64,000 nucleotides of DNA from Moraxella sp. (GCA_030528385.1 JAUMYZ010000005.1:1-64000), one strand, 5' to 3'; positions 8,347-18,297 are shown, numbered from the stretch's first letter. Notes: a model not told the origin generated them from the sequence alone. Translations and numbers: made by a program.

Positions 8347-8853
8347 TTACTTTTTGTATCTGGCAAAATAAAATCCTGTCCCTGATTTGTCATCAGTTTG
8401 TTTATCAGACTGCCAAACTTTTTTAAATCCATCAGGCACATCAGGATAAAAGGTGTCGCCTTGTATGTCCAGCTCTATATGAGTAATCTCTAATATGTCC
8501 GCCATCGGCAGGCTTTGGCGGTAAATCTCGCCACCGCCAATGATAAAGATTTTGTCCGCACCAAGTGCTGATGCGTCCGCTTTGGCATTTTTGATTGCTG
8601 TGCCCAAATTGTGAGCCACCTTTACGCCATCATGATGCCAAGCTGTATCCCTTGTAATGACATGGTGTATACGCTTAGGTAGCAGGCGACCCAAAGAATC
8701 AAAGGTTTTGCGACCCATGACAATCACGCCCCCTGCGGTCAAACTTTTAAAATGGGCTAGGTCAGCAGGAATGTGCCATGCCAGCTGATTGTCTTTGCCG
8801 ATACAGCGGTTTTGGTCAATGGCGACCACATGGACGATTTTGATACTATTCAT
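8347..8853 (-). CDS. folA: Dihydrofolate reductase
   Basis: DHFR regenerates tetrahydrofolate from the dihydrofolate made by thymidylate synthase, encoded immediately upstream. The 168-residue product has the catalytic acid Asp31 in [11 protein letters not shown], the NADPH-binding [11 protein letters not shown] (~45-55) and the [11 protein letters not shown] segment (~110-120). The start codon overlaps the thyA stop by 4 bp, so the two are translationally coupled. No substitution at a known trimethoprim-resistance position can be called with confidence from the sequence alone. Confidence 0.95.
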   Translation of the reverse strand: MNSIKIVHVVAIDQNRCIGKDNQLAWHIPADLAHFKSLTAGGVIVMGRKTFDSLGRLLPKRIHHVITRDTAWHHDGVKVAHNLGTAIKNAKADASALGADKIFIIGGGEIYRQSLPMADILEITHIELDIQGDTFYPDVPDGFKKVWQSDKQTDDKSGTGFYFARYKK

Positions 8854-9692
8854 ACAGCAACGTCCGCTTTGATACGCTCATGCGATTGATAATTAACAAT
8901 TTTAATGTCATCAAAGCCAAACTCAAAGATGTCTTTAATGTTGTGATTAAGATGTAATTGGCACAAAGGCAAAGGCTCACGGCTTAATTGCAGTTTGGCT
9001 TGTGCAAAATGGTTGTGATATAGGTGCGTATCGCCCCCCGTCCACACAAACTCGCCCACGCCCAAATCGCACACTTGGGCAATCATGTGGGTGAGCAGGG
9101 CGTAGCTGGCGATATTAAAGGGCACGCCCAAAAACACGTCCGCCGAGCGTTGGTAGAGCTGGCAAGACAGTTTGTTGTCATTGACATAAAACTGAAACAG
9201 CGTATGACAGGGCGGCAGAGCCACTTCACCAGCTTCGCACGGATTCCAGCCAGAGACAATCAGACGGCGTGAATTGGGGTTGGTTTTGATTTCGTTGATG
9301 AGCCATGCGATTTGGTCAAAGCCGTCATTTTGATAAGTGCCATCGGCGTTTTTGCTTGCTCCAAAATTACGCCACTGATGACCATAGACCGCCCCCAAAT
9401 CACCCGCCACTCGCCCAAAACGTGCCGTCTGCTCAGCGGTTGCCCATTCGTCCCAGATGGTAACATTGTTGTCTTGCAAGTATTTAACATGGGTGTCGCC
9501 CTTTAAGAACCACAAAAGTTCAATGGCAATGGAACGAAAATGCACCTTTTTGGTGGTCAAAAGCGGAAAGCCGTCCGCCAGATTAAAGCGCATTTGATAG
9601 CCAAATACGCTGCGTGTGCCTGTGCCCGTGCGGTCGGCTTTGTCGCTACCGTTGTCTAAGATGTGCTGTAAAAGTGCTAAGTATTGTTTCAT
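8850..9692 (-). CDS. thyA: Thymidylate synthase
   Basis: ThyA methylates dUMP to dTMP using methylene-tetrahydrofolate. The catalytic Cys162 is in [13 protein letters not shown], the phosphate-binding Arg is in DRTGTGT (~20-26), and [12 protein letters not shown] and DTHLYHNH are conserved. I set the start at MKQYLALL (9692), which has AAAGG about 6 nt upstream; an in-frame extension to 9749 would overlap lgt. At 280 residues it is longer than E. coli ThyA (264), the difference being an insert around residues 90-125. The operon order is lgt-thyA-folA. Confidence 0.95.
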   Translation of the reverse strand: MKQYLALLQHILDNGSDKADRTGTGTRSVFGYQMRFNLADGFPLLTTKKVHFRSIAIELLWFLKGDTHVKYLQDNNVTIWDEWATAEQTARFGRVAGDLGAVYGHQWRNFGASKNADGTYQNDGFDQIAWLINEIKTNPNSRRLIVSGWNPCEAGEVALPPCHTLFQFYVNDNKLSCQLYQRSADVFLGVPFNIASYALLTHMIAQVCDLGVGEFVWTGGDTHLYHNHFAQAKLQLSREPLPLCQLHLNHNIKDIFEFGFDDIKIVNYQSHERIKADVAV

Positions 9693-9702
9693 GTTGTGCC
9701 TT

Positions 9703-10581
9703 TTATTGCGCCTTTTGCCAATCGTAAATATTCTTTTTGTACGCCACAATCATCAAAATCACCCCAAAAACAATCATCGGCAAACTAAACAGTTGCCCCT
9801 TGCTCATCCAGCCAAAAATCAGCTCATAGCCGACATCAGGCTGACGGAAAAACTCGGTGGTAAAACGACTGCACCCATAACCAAGCAAAAATAGAGCCGA
9901 CACGGCATAGCGTGGGCGGGGTTTTGAGCCAAACCACCAAAGCAGGACAAATAGCAGCACCCCTTCGGTCAAGGCTTGATAAAGCTGGCTGGGGTGGCGG
10001 GGCAGCAGCAAATAATCGCCGACTTGGGCGGCAATGGTTTGTAGGGCGGGGTTGTGTTGTAGCAGCTCATAATCTGCCACTGCCGCTTGGGGAAAATACA
10101 TCAAATGGCTGTACCCACCGTCAGAGACACGCCCCCACAACTCACCATTGATAAAGTTGCCCAGTCGCCCAAACAGCAGTCCTGTCGGCACACAGGGGGC
10201 GATAAAGTCCAGCACCGTAAAGGCGGATTTTTGGTATTTCTTGGCAAACAGCCACATGGCAACCATCACGCCCACAAAACCGCCATGAAACGCCATGCCG
10301 CCTTCCCAGACTTTAAATAGGTACAAAGGATTGGTTACAAATTCGCTAAAATTGTACAAAAGCACATAGCCAATGCGACCGCCCAAAATCACGCCCATTG
10401 CCCCAAAAAACACCAAGTCTGAGACCATCTCGGCAGTAAAATCGTGGCGTTGTTTGGTGCGATACCATGCCAAACCATAGGCGAACGCAAACGCAAGCAA
10501 ATACATCAGACCATACCAATGTATGGCAAAAAAGCCCAAATCAAGTGCAACGGGGTCAAATTGGGGGTGGAGTTGTGCCAT
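9703..10581 (-). CDS. lgt: Phosphatidylglycerol:prolipoprotein diacylglyceryl transferase
   Basis: Lgt adds the diacylglyceryl group to the lipobox cysteine of prolipoproteins at the inner membrane, the first step of lipoprotein maturation. The 292-residue protein has about seven membrane segments, the signature around [11 protein letters not shown] (67-77), the essential His in MAFHGGFVG (~99) and [15 protein letters not shown] (137-151). It is the first gene of the lgt-thyA-folA operon, a conserved arrangement in gammaproteobacteria. thyA follows after 10 nt. Lipoprotein substrates in this window include Pal and the 109-residue lipoprotein at 15.3 kb. Confidence 0.95.
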   Translation of the reverse strand: MAQLHPQFDPVALDLGFFAIHWYGLMYLLAFAFAYGLAWYRTKQRHDFTAEMVSDLVFFGAMGVILGGRIGYVLLYNFSEFVTNPLYLFKVWEGGMAFHGGFVGVMVAMWLFAKKYQKSAFTVLDFIAPCVPTGLLFGRLGNFINGELWGRVSDGGYSHLMYFPQAAVADYELLQHNPALQTIAAQVGDYLLLPRHPSQLYQALTEGVLLFVLLWWFGSKPRPRYAVSALFLLGYGCSRFTTEFFRQPDVGYELIFGWMSKGQLFSLPMIVFGVILMIVAYKKNIYDWQKAQ

Positions 10582-10609
10582 AGATGTTTTTAGCTGTTAA
10601 AAATAGACT

Positions 10610-10618
10610 ATCATATCA
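10610..10618 (-). promoter_or_regulatory. Extended -10 promoter element for lgt-thyA-folA
   Basis: On the minus strand TGATATGAT reads as an extended -10, ending 28 nt before the lgt start codon. The -35 is poor. Confidence 0.4.
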
Positions 10619-10671
10619 AATTTGTGATTTTTTGAAAACGCCGCCAACAAAAACAGCCTAAAATTTGTGGT

Positions 10672-10699
10672 TTGGTATTAAGAAAAAGTTTGTTATAAT
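10672..10699 (+). promoter_or_regulatory. Promoter of the peptide transporter gene
   Basis: TTGGTA (10672-10677) and TATAAT (10694-10699) are 16 nt apart. The predicted leader is about 140 nt, long for this genome, and contains two stem-loops. Confidence 0.65.
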
Positions 10700-10742
10700 C
10701 CAATGCTTTTTAAAGAAAACAGTTGTTTTCTAAATTCATCTG

Positions 10743-10798
10743 TGCCATGATTGGCAGTGTTTTTGGACGATTGTTGTGGCAGGTTGTTATCTGCCACA
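10743..10798 (+). promoter_or_regulatory. Two stem-loops in the peptide transporter leader
   Basis: TGCCA-TGAT-TGGCA (10743-10756) is followed by a perfect 8-bp stem TGTGGCAG/CTGCCACA (10775-10782 with 10791-10798) with an 8-nt loop. There is no T-run after it, so it is not a classic terminator. It ends about 36 nt before the ribosome site and may affect translation, mRNA stability or small-RNA pairing. Confidence 0.4.
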
Positions 10799-10845
10799 TT
10801 AAACCAAAATTTGTGTTGAGCCATAAGGGAAATTAAGGATTGTCT

Positions 10846-12282
10846 ATGCAAGAAAAAAAGTTTTTTGGACACCCAAGACAGTTGGGAAATTTGTTTCATA
10901 TTGAGTTGTGGGAGCGGTTTTCTTATTATGGCATGCAAGCCATCTTGATGATTTATTTGTATTTTTCTTTGGCTGATGGCGGTCTGGGGCTTGATAAAGC
11001 GGTGGCAGGTGGCATTGTTGGCGCTTATAGTGGCAGCATTTATTTGGCGACTTTGGGCGGTGGTTGGGTGGCTGACCGTGTGTTGGGGGCGGAGCGGACG
11101 CTGTTTTATTCGGGCATCATCATCATGATGGGGCATATTTTGTTGGCGCTCGTGTCGGGCTTGCAGGGGCTGGTTTTGGGCTTGGTGCTCATCGCCATCG
11201 GCAGCGGCGGCGTCAAAGCGCCCGTCAGCTCTATGGTGGGTTCGTTGTATGAAAATGATGAGTACCGCCCATTAAGAGACGCGGGTTTTTCGCTGTTTTA
11301 TGTGTCCATCAATATCGGTGGGTTGCTTGGGCCTTTGTTGACGGGGTATTTACAAAGCACCAAGGGTTTTCATTATGGTTTTGGGGTGGCAGCCATTGGC
11401 ATGGCGTTTGGTTTGTTGCAGTACAGTTTTGGTCGCAAACATTTGTCGCACAAAACCGCCATCAACCCTTTGACCCAAAAAGAAGCCACCGTCGCCACCA
11501 CCGCTGTGCTTGGCGGCATTGTGTTGATTGCAGGGGCGGTTTTTGCTAAGTTTTTGACTTTGGCGAATTTTAAAAAGGTTTTGTTTGTGGTGGTGATTGC
11601 GGTGGCGATGGTTTATTTTGCGCGTTTATTGATGGACAAGCGCACCACCAGTCAAAACAAACGCCACATCTTGGCGTACATTCCGCTGTTTGTGTGTGTT
11701 TGTATTTTTTGGGCGATATGGATGCAAAATTATACCTTGTTGGTGGTGTATTTTGAATCGTCGGTCAATCGTATGCTTGGCTCTTTTGAAGTGCCGATTG
11801 CTTGGCAGGCGTCTATGCAGAGTTTTTGGGTAGTGGCACTGGCGGGGGTGATGTCGGCACTGTGGACAAAAATGGGCAACAAAGCCCCCAAAACGCCCAC
11901 CAAATTTGCCATGTCGCTGTTTTTTGTGGCACTGACCTTTTGTATTTTTTTACCTTATGTCAAGACAAACAGCCCAATGCCGATGGTGGTCTATGCCTTG
12001 TCGCTGGGGGTGATTACCATCGCTGAGCTGTTTATTTCGCCCATTTCACTGTCCTTTGCCACGCGCATTGCCCCAGCGTTTTTTAAGACGCAGATGGTAG
12101 CGCTGAACTTTTTGGCGTTGTCCATTGGTTTGACGCTTGGCGGCAATTTGTTTGCTGAATTTTTTCAAGAAGACAACCCCATCGGTTTTTATTATTTGCT
12201 GATTGCTCTGGGGGCTGTTTCGGGGGTGGTGTTTGTGTGCATTGCACCCATATTAAGTCGCATGCTAAAAGAAGTGGAATAG
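10846..12282 (+). CDS. POT/PTR-family proton-dependent oligopeptide transporter
   Basis: This major-facilitator-type importer drives di- and tripeptide uptake with protons across the inner membrane. The N-terminal ExxER motif is in ELWERFSYYGMQ, and GSGGVKAPVSS and the FYVSINIGGLLGPLLTG segment (~TM5) are family signatures. About 12-14 hydrophobic segments span the 478 residues, in the range of DtpA/YdgR. I chose the ATG at 10846, with AAGGA 6 nt upstream, over the TTG at 10840. It is convergent with polA. Together with the several peptidases in this window (PepN, PepP, PepD, M61), it fits a peptide-using lifestyle. Confidence 0.85.
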   Translation: MQEKKFFGHPRQLGNLFHIELWERFSYYGMQAILMIYLYFSLADGGLGLDKAVAGGIVGAYSGSIYLATLGGGWVADRVLGAERTLFYSGIIIMMGHILLALVSGLQGLVLGLVLIAIGSGGVKAPVSSMVGSLYENDEYRPLRDAGFSLFYVSINIGGLLGPLLTGYLQSTKGFHYGFGVAAIGMAFGLLQYSFGRKHLSHKTAINPLTQKEATVATTAVLGGIVLIAGAVFAKFLTLANFKKVLFVVVIAVAMVYFARLLMDKRTTSQNKRHILAYIPLFVCVCIFWAIWMQNYTLLVVYFESSVNRMLGSFEVPIAWQASMQSFWVVALAGVMSALWTKMGNKAPKTPTKFAMSLFFVALTFCIFLPYVKTNSPMPMVVYALSLGVITIAELFISPISLSFATRIAPAFFKTQMVALNFLALSIGLTLGGNLFAEFFQEDNPIGFYYLLIALGAVSGVVFVCIAPILSRMLKEVE

Positions 12283-12318
12283 CGCGCCAAGAACAAGTGC
12301 CAGTTGAGCTGCACTTTG

Positions 12319-15174
12319 TTAGTGGGCTTGCTCCCAGTTGTCCCCAATGCCGATGTCCACCACCAGCGGTACGGCAAAATCCACATGCCAGCCCAGTGAT
12401 TTGGCGGTGTCGGTCAGGGCAGTTTGCATGGCGTGTTGGATAAGTGCGCCAATCGTCTCGGCTTTGTCGCTGTCCACTTCAAACACCAATTCATCGTGTA
12501 CTTGTAGCAGTAATTTGGCATGAGCGCTGGGCAGCACCTTGTCTACGGCTATCATCGCCAATTTGATGATGTCGGCGGCTGAACCCTGTAAGGGGGCGTT
12601 GATGGCGGCGCGCTCGGCGGCTTCTTTGATGGTGCGATTGCTGGCGTTGATGTCTGGTGCGTAGAGCTTGCGCCCCAAGATGGTTTGGACGTAGCCGTGT
12701 TCTTTGGCGGCGGTTTTGGTATTATGCATATAGTCGCCGATGGCAGGATAGCGGGCAAAGTAGCGTTTGATGTATTCTTGGGCGGTGTCTTTGTCCACGC
12801 CAAGCTGTTTGGCAAGCCCAAAAGCGCCCATGCCATAGAGCAAACCAAAATTGACCGCTTTGGCGGCGCGTCTTTCGCTGGCGCTGACATCGCAAAGCGC
12901 TTTGCCCATAATCTCAGCGGCGGTGGCACGGTGAATGTCTAGTCCTTGATTAAAGGCGTTGATAAGTCCCTTGTCGCCACTAAAATGCGCCATCAGTCGC
13001 AGTTCAATTTGTGAGTAATCCGCCGCCAAAATCACCCGCCCAGTTGGCGCAACAAAGGCTTCACGAATCAGTCTGCCTGTGTCGGTGCGAATGGGGATAT
13101 TTTGTAAGTTGGGGTCGCTTGACGACAGTCGTCCTGTGCTGGTGAGTGCCTGATGGTAGCTGGTATGCACCCGCCCGTTTTTGTCCGCTGCCTTTGCCAA
13201 AGCGTCTGTGTAGGTGCTTTTGAGTTTGGCCAAGCTGCGATGCTCTAAGATGACATCAACCAAGGGGTGGTCAATTTTGGACAAGATGGCTTCGGAAGTG
13301 GAATACTGTCCTGTTTTGGTTTTTTTGCCGCCAGCAATGCCCAGTTTGCCAAATAAAATCTCTCCAAGTTGTTTGGGGCTGGCAACATTAAAGGCTTCAC
13401 CCGCCAGTTGATAGGCTTGGTGTTCTAGGTTGCTGATTTGTTGGTCAAATTGCAACGAAAGTTTGCCCAAAAGCGCGGTGTCAATTTGTACGCCGTTTTG
13501 TTCCATTTGCGTTAGGATTTGGGCGATGGGCAGTTCAAGTTGGTTTAGCAGCTGCGCGGCGTTATTGTCTTGTTGTAAATAAGCGTCAAACACACTAAAC
13601 AACCTAAAGGTGATGTCGGCGTCTTGGCAAGCATAGGCGCTGGCTTGCTCAATGCCCACCTTGTCAAAGGGGATTTGTTTGGCGCCTTTGCCTGCCACGT
13701 CTTCAAAGGTGGTGGTTATCACGCCCAAATAGTGCTTTGCCAAATCGTCCATGTTGTGGCGCGTGGCAACGGTGTTAATCACGTAGCTGGCGAGCATGGT
13801 GTCCATGCGCCAGTTGTTGATGGTGATGTTGTATTGGGCAAAAATATGCGCGTCATATTTGATGTGCTGACCGATTTTGCCGATGTTGGGGTTTTGTAAA
13901 ATCGGTTTGAGCTTGGCAAGCACCACATCTAGTGGCAACTGATTGTCCATCAATACACCAAAATCGCCGCTATGCCCCACAGGAATGTAGTAGGCTTCAT
14001 AATTTTGTAGGCTGATGGAGATGCCCACCAGCGTTGCTTTTTGCCAGTTGATGTGGGTGGTCTCTGTGTCAATGGCAAAATGACTGGCTGTGGCTAGACG
14101 CTCAATCAGTGCGTCAAATGCCGCCATCGTCTCAATGGTGTGATAATGGGTGTCTTGGATGGGCAAGGGCTTTACGCTGATGTTGACAGCAGGCGCAGGT
14201 TGTGCTGGCGCTGTGTTTTTTTGGGTGTTGGTGGACAGCAGTAGGGCGGTTTGGTTGATTTCTTTTTTAAATTCTAGTTGACTGAACAAAGCGTGCAAAT
14301 CGCTGGCGCGGCGGATTTGGGCAGATATGCTGTTGTCAAATACGATGTCGTCAAAACCAAGGGGCAACTCAAGGTTGGTAACGATGGTGGCAAGGCTGCG
14401 ATTTAGGGGAATTTCGTCTTGGTGCGCTTTGATGTTTTTGCCCACCACGCCTTTGATGCTATCCACATGTGCCAAAATGCCGTCAATGTCGCCATACTCA
14501 CCAAGCAGTTTGGCGGCGGTTTTTGCACCCACTTTGGGAATGCCAGCGATGCCGTCCACGCTGTCGCCCATCAAGGTCAAGTAGTCGGCAATTTGGGTGT
14601 TGTGCACACCAAACTTCTCAAAAACACCTGCCACATCAAGGGTTTTTTCACTAAAACTGTCTTCTAACAGCACACAATCATTGACCAGTTGTGCCATGTC
14701 TTTGTCGCCTGTGGAGATGACCACAGGATAGCCCCTTTGGCAGGCATCAAAAGCAAGTGTGCCAATGATGTCGTCGGCTTCAAAACCATCAATGGTTACC
14801 AGAGCAATGCCCAAAGCGTCAATCAGTTGATGGATATAAGGGATTTGTACCAGCAAATCGTTGTCCATTGGCGGACGATGTGCTTTATAAGCGGCGGATA
14901 ACTGATGGCGAAAGGTGGGGGTTTTGGTGTCAAAAGCAACGGCGATGTGGGTGGGGTGGTATTTGTTGAGCAGTTTGTTGAGCGCGTTTAGGACGCCGCG
15001 AATGGCATTGGTGGGCAAGCCTTGTGAAGTAGACAAAGGCGGCAAGCCATGAAAGCAGCGAAACAAATAATAAGAACCGTCTACCAAAATGACGGGCGCT
15101 TTGTTTTTATCAATGTGGCTGGTGTTTAGTGTGGCAAGGCTGGGAATGGTGGCAATGGGTGCTGGCGTGGTCAT
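12319..15174 (-). CDS. polA: DNA polymerase I
   Basis: This is a full-length Pol I (951 residues; E. coli 928) for Okazaki-fragment maturation and repair gap filling. The N-terminal 5' nuclease domain begins at VILVDGSYYLFR (~29) and includes DKDMAQL and the helix-hairpin-helix region GIPKVGAKTA. The 3'-5' exonuclease domain retains the DxE motif (AIDTETT) and YxxxD (YACQDAD), so proofreading should be active. The polymerase domain has motif A AADYSQIELR, motif B RRAAKAVNFGLLYGMG and motif C QVHDELVFEV. The first ~25 residues are a divergent extension. It is convergent with the peptide transporter gene. Confidence 0.97.
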   Translation of the reverse strand: MTTPAPIATIPSLATLNTSHIDKNKAPVILVDGSYYLFRCFHGLPPLSTSQGLPTNAIRGVLNALNKLLNKYHPTHIAVAFDTKTPTFRHQLSAAYKAHRPPMDNDLLVQIPYIHQLIDALGIALVTIDGFEADDIIGTLAFDACQRGYPVVISTGDKDMAQLVNDCVLLEDSFSEKTLDVAGVFEKFGVHNTQIADYLTLMGDSVDGIAGIPKVGAKTAAKLLGEYGDIDGILAHVDSIKGVVGKNIKAHQDEIPLNRSLATIVTNLELPLGFDDIVFDNSISAQIRRASDLHALFSQLEFKKEINQTALLLSTNTQKNTAPAQPAPAVNISVKPLPIQDTHYHTIETMAAFDALIERLATASHFAIDTETTHINWQKATLVGISISLQNYEAYYIPVGHSGDFGVLMDNQLPLDVVLAKLKPILQNPNIGKIGQHIKYDAHIFAQYNITINNWRMDTMLASYVINTVATRHNMDDLAKHYLGVITTTFEDVAGKGAKQIPFDKVGIEQASAYACQDADITFRLFSVFDAYLQQDNNAAQLLNQLELPIAQILTQMEQNGVQIDTALLGKLSLQFDQQISNLEHQAYQLAGEAFNVASPKQLGEILFGKLGIAGGKKTKTGQYSTSEAILSKIDHPLVDVILEHRSLAKLKSTYTDALAKAADKNGRVHTSYHQALTSTGRLSSSDPNLQNIPIRTDTGRLIREAFVAPTGRVILAADYSQIELRLMAHFSGDKGLINAFNQGLDIHRATAAEIMGKALCDVSASERRAAKAVNFGLLYGMGAFGLAKQLGVDKDTAQEYIKRYFARYPAIGDYMHNTKTAAKEHGYVQTILGRKLYAPDINASNRTIKEAAERAAINAPLQGSAADIIKLAMIAVDKVLPSAHAKLLLQVHDELVFEVDSDKAETIGALIQHAMQTALTDTAKSLGWHVDFAVPLVVDIGIGDNWEQAH

Positions 15175-15243
15175 AAGTAACTATCACAATGAAGATGGTT
15201 TATTATAACCAAAAATCCCCTGATGCCAAGTTTTTTGCACAAC

Positions 15244-15265
15244 AAAAAGGGTCTTGGCGACCCTT
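15244..15265 (-). terminator. Terminator of the small lipoprotein gene
   Basis: The stem AAGGGTC/GACCCTT with a 5-nt loop is followed on the minus strand by a short T-run. It begins 7 nt after the lipoprotein stop codon. Confidence 0.75.
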
Positions 15266-15271
15266 GTGGTG

Positions 15272-15601
15272 TTATTTATACTCTTTGCAATTGATGTCTT
15301 GGTCTTGACAAAACATCTCGTGGTTGTTGGCAAGACATTGTTTTTTGACCGCGAGCATGGCTTTGCCACGGTTGGTGTCTTCGGCTTTATAGGTGGAAGT
15401 AAAGGCACTGATGGTGCAAACATGAACCGAGTTTTCTTGGGTTTTGTTTTGTTTTTCAATGACAATCACATCGGGCTGTTTGCCAATGATGATGGGTGCT
15501 GGCACGGTGATGACCCCTGTGTGATTGCCATTTTCTGGCAGTGCCACACAAGCGCCCAAAGTGCCAGCAAGCAAAGCAACAAGACCCAAACGATATTTCA
15601 T
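15272..15601 (-). CDS. Small putative lipoprotein of unknown function
   Basis: The 109-residue product has a lipoprotein signal peptide: a basic N-terminus (MKYR), a hydrophobic core and the lipobox LGAC with the acylated Cys at about residue 18. Mature residues +2/+3 are VA, so no Asp retention signal is seen and outer-membrane sorting is likely. The C-terminal half has four cysteines (VHVC, KQC, MFC, INC), which could form two disulfides in the periplasm. The start at 15601 has GGAG 6 nt upstream; an in-frame TTG at 15613 is less likely. I do not recognise the family. It is monocistronic. Confidence 0.65.
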   Translation of the reverse strand: MKYRLGLVALLAGTLGACVALPENGNHTGVITVPAPIIIGKQPDVIVIEKQNKTQENSVHVCTISAFTSTYKAEDTNRGKAMLAVKKQCLANNHEMFCQDQDINCKEYK

Positions 15602-15733
15602 AAAATGCTCCAAATAACTGTTGGTTTGTACAAAGGCAACTGCATTTGTGTGGGCATTGTATAAATAAATCTGTTAAGCCGCTATCTTTTTTTGGTAATA
15701 AATTGTATAGCGATGTGCTTTGTGGTGTTTTTG

Positions 15734-16513
15734 TCAGTTTGCAAACATTCTTTGCCGCAACATCTCATAAAAACACACACTCCCCGCCACGCCGACATTT
15801 AGGCTTTCTTGACCGTTGGGTTGGGGCAGAGCAATGGGCGTGGCATTGTTTAAAAAAACATCAGACACGCCTTGACCTTCGTGTCCGAGCACCCACGCCA
15901 CAGGGCAAGTTAAGTCATGATGATAAATCAGCTTATCGGCGTGGCTACTGGTGGCGTATAGGGGCGTTTTGACTTTGGCTAAAATCTCGTCATGGGAGAT
16001 TTGCTCATAAATGTTCAAGGCAAAGTTTGCCCCCATGCCCGCCCGCAATACTTTGGGCGACCACAAATGAGTGGTGTTGGGCGTGGTGATGATGGTGGTG
16101 ATACCGACCGCTGACGCACTGCGTAGCAGCGTGCCTGCATTGCCAGCGTCTTGAACGCCGTCTAAGATTAGGCAGTCGCCTGTGATGGTGCTAAGTGTTG
16201 GGCGGGGCGTGTCAATGATTGCCATCACGTCCACGCCATCGCCTAGGGTGCGGATTTGTTTGTAGAGATTATCGGCAACAACAACGATGTCTTTGGGGCG
16301 AATGCTATCCAACAGGGGCAATACTTCGCCGTGTGTGCTGGCACTTTGGGCAACAAGGATTTTATTGATTTGTAAACCTTGTGCCAAATAAGCGTCCAAC
16401 AAATGCACGCCTTCTATGACCGTTTGTCCGCTTTTTTTGCGAATGCGGTGCTGGGTGAGTAGAGCACTGGCGTGTTTGATGGTGGAATTGGTGGGGGAAG
16501 TGATGGGGGTCAT
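15734..16513 (-). CDS. SpoU/TrmH-family RNA 2'-O-methyltransferase
   Basis: This SPOUT-fold enzyme methylates a ribose 2'-OH in rRNA or tRNA using SAM. Residues ~1-100 form a substrate-binding domain. The catalytic part has motif 1 (ILDGVQDAGNAGTLLRSA), motif 2 (WVLGHEGQGVS) and motif 3 (LPQPNGQESLNVGVAGSVCFYE). Length (259) and the N-terminal domain resemble the YsgA/RlmB-like group, so an rRNA target is likely but not certain. I used the ATG at 16513, downstream of the preceding gene's stop; an in-frame TTG at 16549 would overlap that gene. It is the last gene of the fbp-orphan-methyltransferase cluster. Confidence 0.85.
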   Translation of the reverse strand: MTPITSPTNSTIKHASALLTQHRIRKKSGQTVIEGVHLLDAYLAQGLQINKILVAQSASTHGEVLPLLDSIRPKDIVVVADNLYKQIRTLGDGVDVMAIIDTPRPTLSTITGDCLILDGVQDAGNAGTLLRSASAVGITTIITTPNTTHLWSPKVLRAGMGANFALNIYEQISHDEILAKVKTPLYATSSHADKLIYHHDLTCPVAWVLGHEGQGVSDVFLNNATPIALPQPNGQESLNVGVAGSVCFYEMLRQRMFAN

Positions 16514-16523
16514 AGCGGTGTAT

Positions 16524-17120
16524 TTATAGCTGTGTCTTAAGTTGGGCAAATGGGGCTAGAATTTGGGTTAGTTGGCTTTGGTGCTTATCTAGCCAATTTT
16601 CACAAAGTCTAAAAAATTGATGAAACTGGTCAAATAATAAAGATTGGTTCAGTTGATATGTTTGATAATAAGTAATGCTATCATCAAGATTATATAATAA
16701 GTCTTGAAATGGCGTGATATTAAAATAAATTTCATCGCTTGTAACAATGTCAATTAAATCATAAAAGTGGTCATAAAAGCTGTTATTATTATCAAAGCAG
16801 TCATTGTCCAATAATGGCAAAATATTGTGCGGTCGGACACTAAATGGATACAGCCTTTCAAAGGTATTGATAAGTTTGGCGTGATGATTAGTTAATATGG
16901 GAAAATTAAAATTGAGCCAAATTTTTTCAAAGATTTTTGTATAGTCAGCTTTTGGATATATGGGGTCATCATCAATGATTTCTAACATCAAATCATCGTA
17001 ATAACTGTTATCCATTAAAAAGTTTATCTCATTGCCATTTAATAAGCCAAGCGATAAACGACTGGATATAACCGCCAGATTATATCGCCAGTCGTTAAGA
17101 TAAAAAACGCTGTTTGGCAT
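16524..17120 (-). CDS. Orphan acidic, AT-rich hypothetical protein
   Basis: The 198-residue product has no signal peptide or membrane segment and is rich in Asp, Asn, Tyr, Phe and Leu (for example NSYYDDLMLEIIDDDP). It looks like a soluble helical protein. I do not recognise the family. A distant resemblance to DUF2247-like or immunity-type small proteins is possible but unproven. It is more AT-rich than its neighbours and sits tightly between fbp (6 nt) and the methyltransferase gene (10 nt), so it is likely co-transcribed. The composition suggests later acquisition. Confidence 0.6.
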   Translation of the reverse strand: MPNSVFYLNDWRYNLAVISSRLSLGLLNGNEINFLMDNSYYDDLMLEIIDDDPIYPKADYTKIFEKIWLNFNFPILTNHHAKLINTFERLYPFSVRPHNILPLLDNDCFDNNNSFYDHFYDLIDIVTSDEIYFNITPFQDLLYNLDDSITYYQTYQLNQSLLFDQFHQFFRLCENWLDKHQSQLTQILAPFAQLKTQL

Positions 17121-17126
17121 TTAAGA

Positions 17127-18125
17127 TTATACTCTATCCCCATTTGCCAAAATCCCCGCTTTGGCATGCAAGGCTTTGACGTATTCCACTTCTTCTTTTG
17201 CTCCTAGCACCACAGGAATTCGCTGATGAATTTCGGTGGGAGTGATGTCCATAATTCGCTCAACGCCATCGGTGCTTGCTCCGCCTGCTTGTTCCATCAC
17301 AAAGCTCATGGGGTTGGCTTCGTACATCAGACGCAACTTGCCCGCTTTGCCTGCGATTTTGGTGTCAAATGGGTACATAAACACCCCGCCACGAATCAAA
17401 ATGCGATGCACGTCGGCAATCATCGCCGCCACCCAACGCATATTATAGTCTTTGGCACGCACGCCCAAATCGCCTGCCACCAGCTCGCTGATGTACTGTC
17501 TGATGGGATTTAGCCAGTAGCGTTTGTTGGACGCATTGATGGCGTATTCGCTCGTTTGTTCGCTGATTTTGACCTTGTCGTTAATCAAAATATAAGTTTG
17601 GGTCAAAGGGTCAAAGCTAAACATCGCCACGCCTTGCCCCAAAGTGAGCGTGAGCATGGTGGACGTGCCATAGATAAAATAACCTGCCGACAGCTGATTG
17701 TCGCCTTTTTGCAAAAAGTCGGCTTCGCTGGCGACTTGTCCGTGATTGGGGTGGGGCAAAATAGAAAAAATCGTCCCCACCGTCATGTTGATGTCAATGT
17801 TTGATGAGCCGTCCAGTGGGTCAAAGGTAACGAGTAGGGTGCCGTTCACATTGGCGGGGCTAATCTCGTCTAGCTCTTCACTGGCAACGCCTGCACAGTG
17901 GGGGTTATGGATTAGGGCGTTTAGCAGTAGGTCGTTGGAGATGACGTCCAGCTTTTTTTGGGCTTCACCTTGAATATTTTCACCGCCTGCTTCGCCGTGA
18001 ATGCCCGCCAATGCCCCTTTGTCCAACAGATGACTGATGGCAACGCTGGCGGTGGCAAGGGTGGTGATGGTGCTGGCAAGCTCGGTGGTGGCATAAGTTT
18101 GTAGGTATTGGGCGAGTGTGGTCAT
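17127..18125 (-). CDS. fbp: Fructose-1,6-bisphosphatase class 1
   Basis: This gluconeogenic enzyme removes the 1-phosphate from fructose 1,6-bisphosphate. The 332-residue protein has the metal/phosphate site [14 protein letters not shown] (~98-111), the acidic SEELDE upstream of it, and the [10 protein letters not shown] segment near the C-terminus. The ribosome site AGGA lies 5 nt from the ATG. Together with a monomeric IDH, peptide uptake and many peptidases, it fits an organism that lives on amino acids and makes sugars by gluconeogenesis. That physiological reading is inference. Confidence 0.95.
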   Translation of the reverse strand: MTTLAQYLQTYATTELASTITTLATASVAISHLLDKGALAGIHGEAGGENIQGEAQKKLDVISNDLLLNALIHNPHCAGVASEELDEISPANVNGTLLVTFDPLDGSSNIDINMTVGTIFSILPHPNHGQVASEADFLQKGDNQLSAGYFIYGTSTMLTLTLGQGVAMFSFDPLTQTYILINDKVKISEQTSEYAINASNKRYWLNPIRQYISELVAGDLGVRAKDYNMRWVAAMIADVHRILIRGGVFMYPFDTKIAGKAGKLRLMYEANPMSFVMEQAGGASTDGVERIMDITPTEIHQRIPVVLGAKEEVEYVKALHAKAGILANGDRV

Positions 18126-18297
18126 AACAGTCCTGATGGTTTTATCAATGTGTTAAAAATCAATGTGTTAAAAAGAGTGCCAAAATCTGACAAATAAACA
18201 CCCTATTTTAGCATGAATTGTCGTGCTAGGCGGATTGTTTTGTGGGTAAATTTTATGGCAAAAAGAATTTTTAAACATTTTCCTTAAGGCAAAAATT

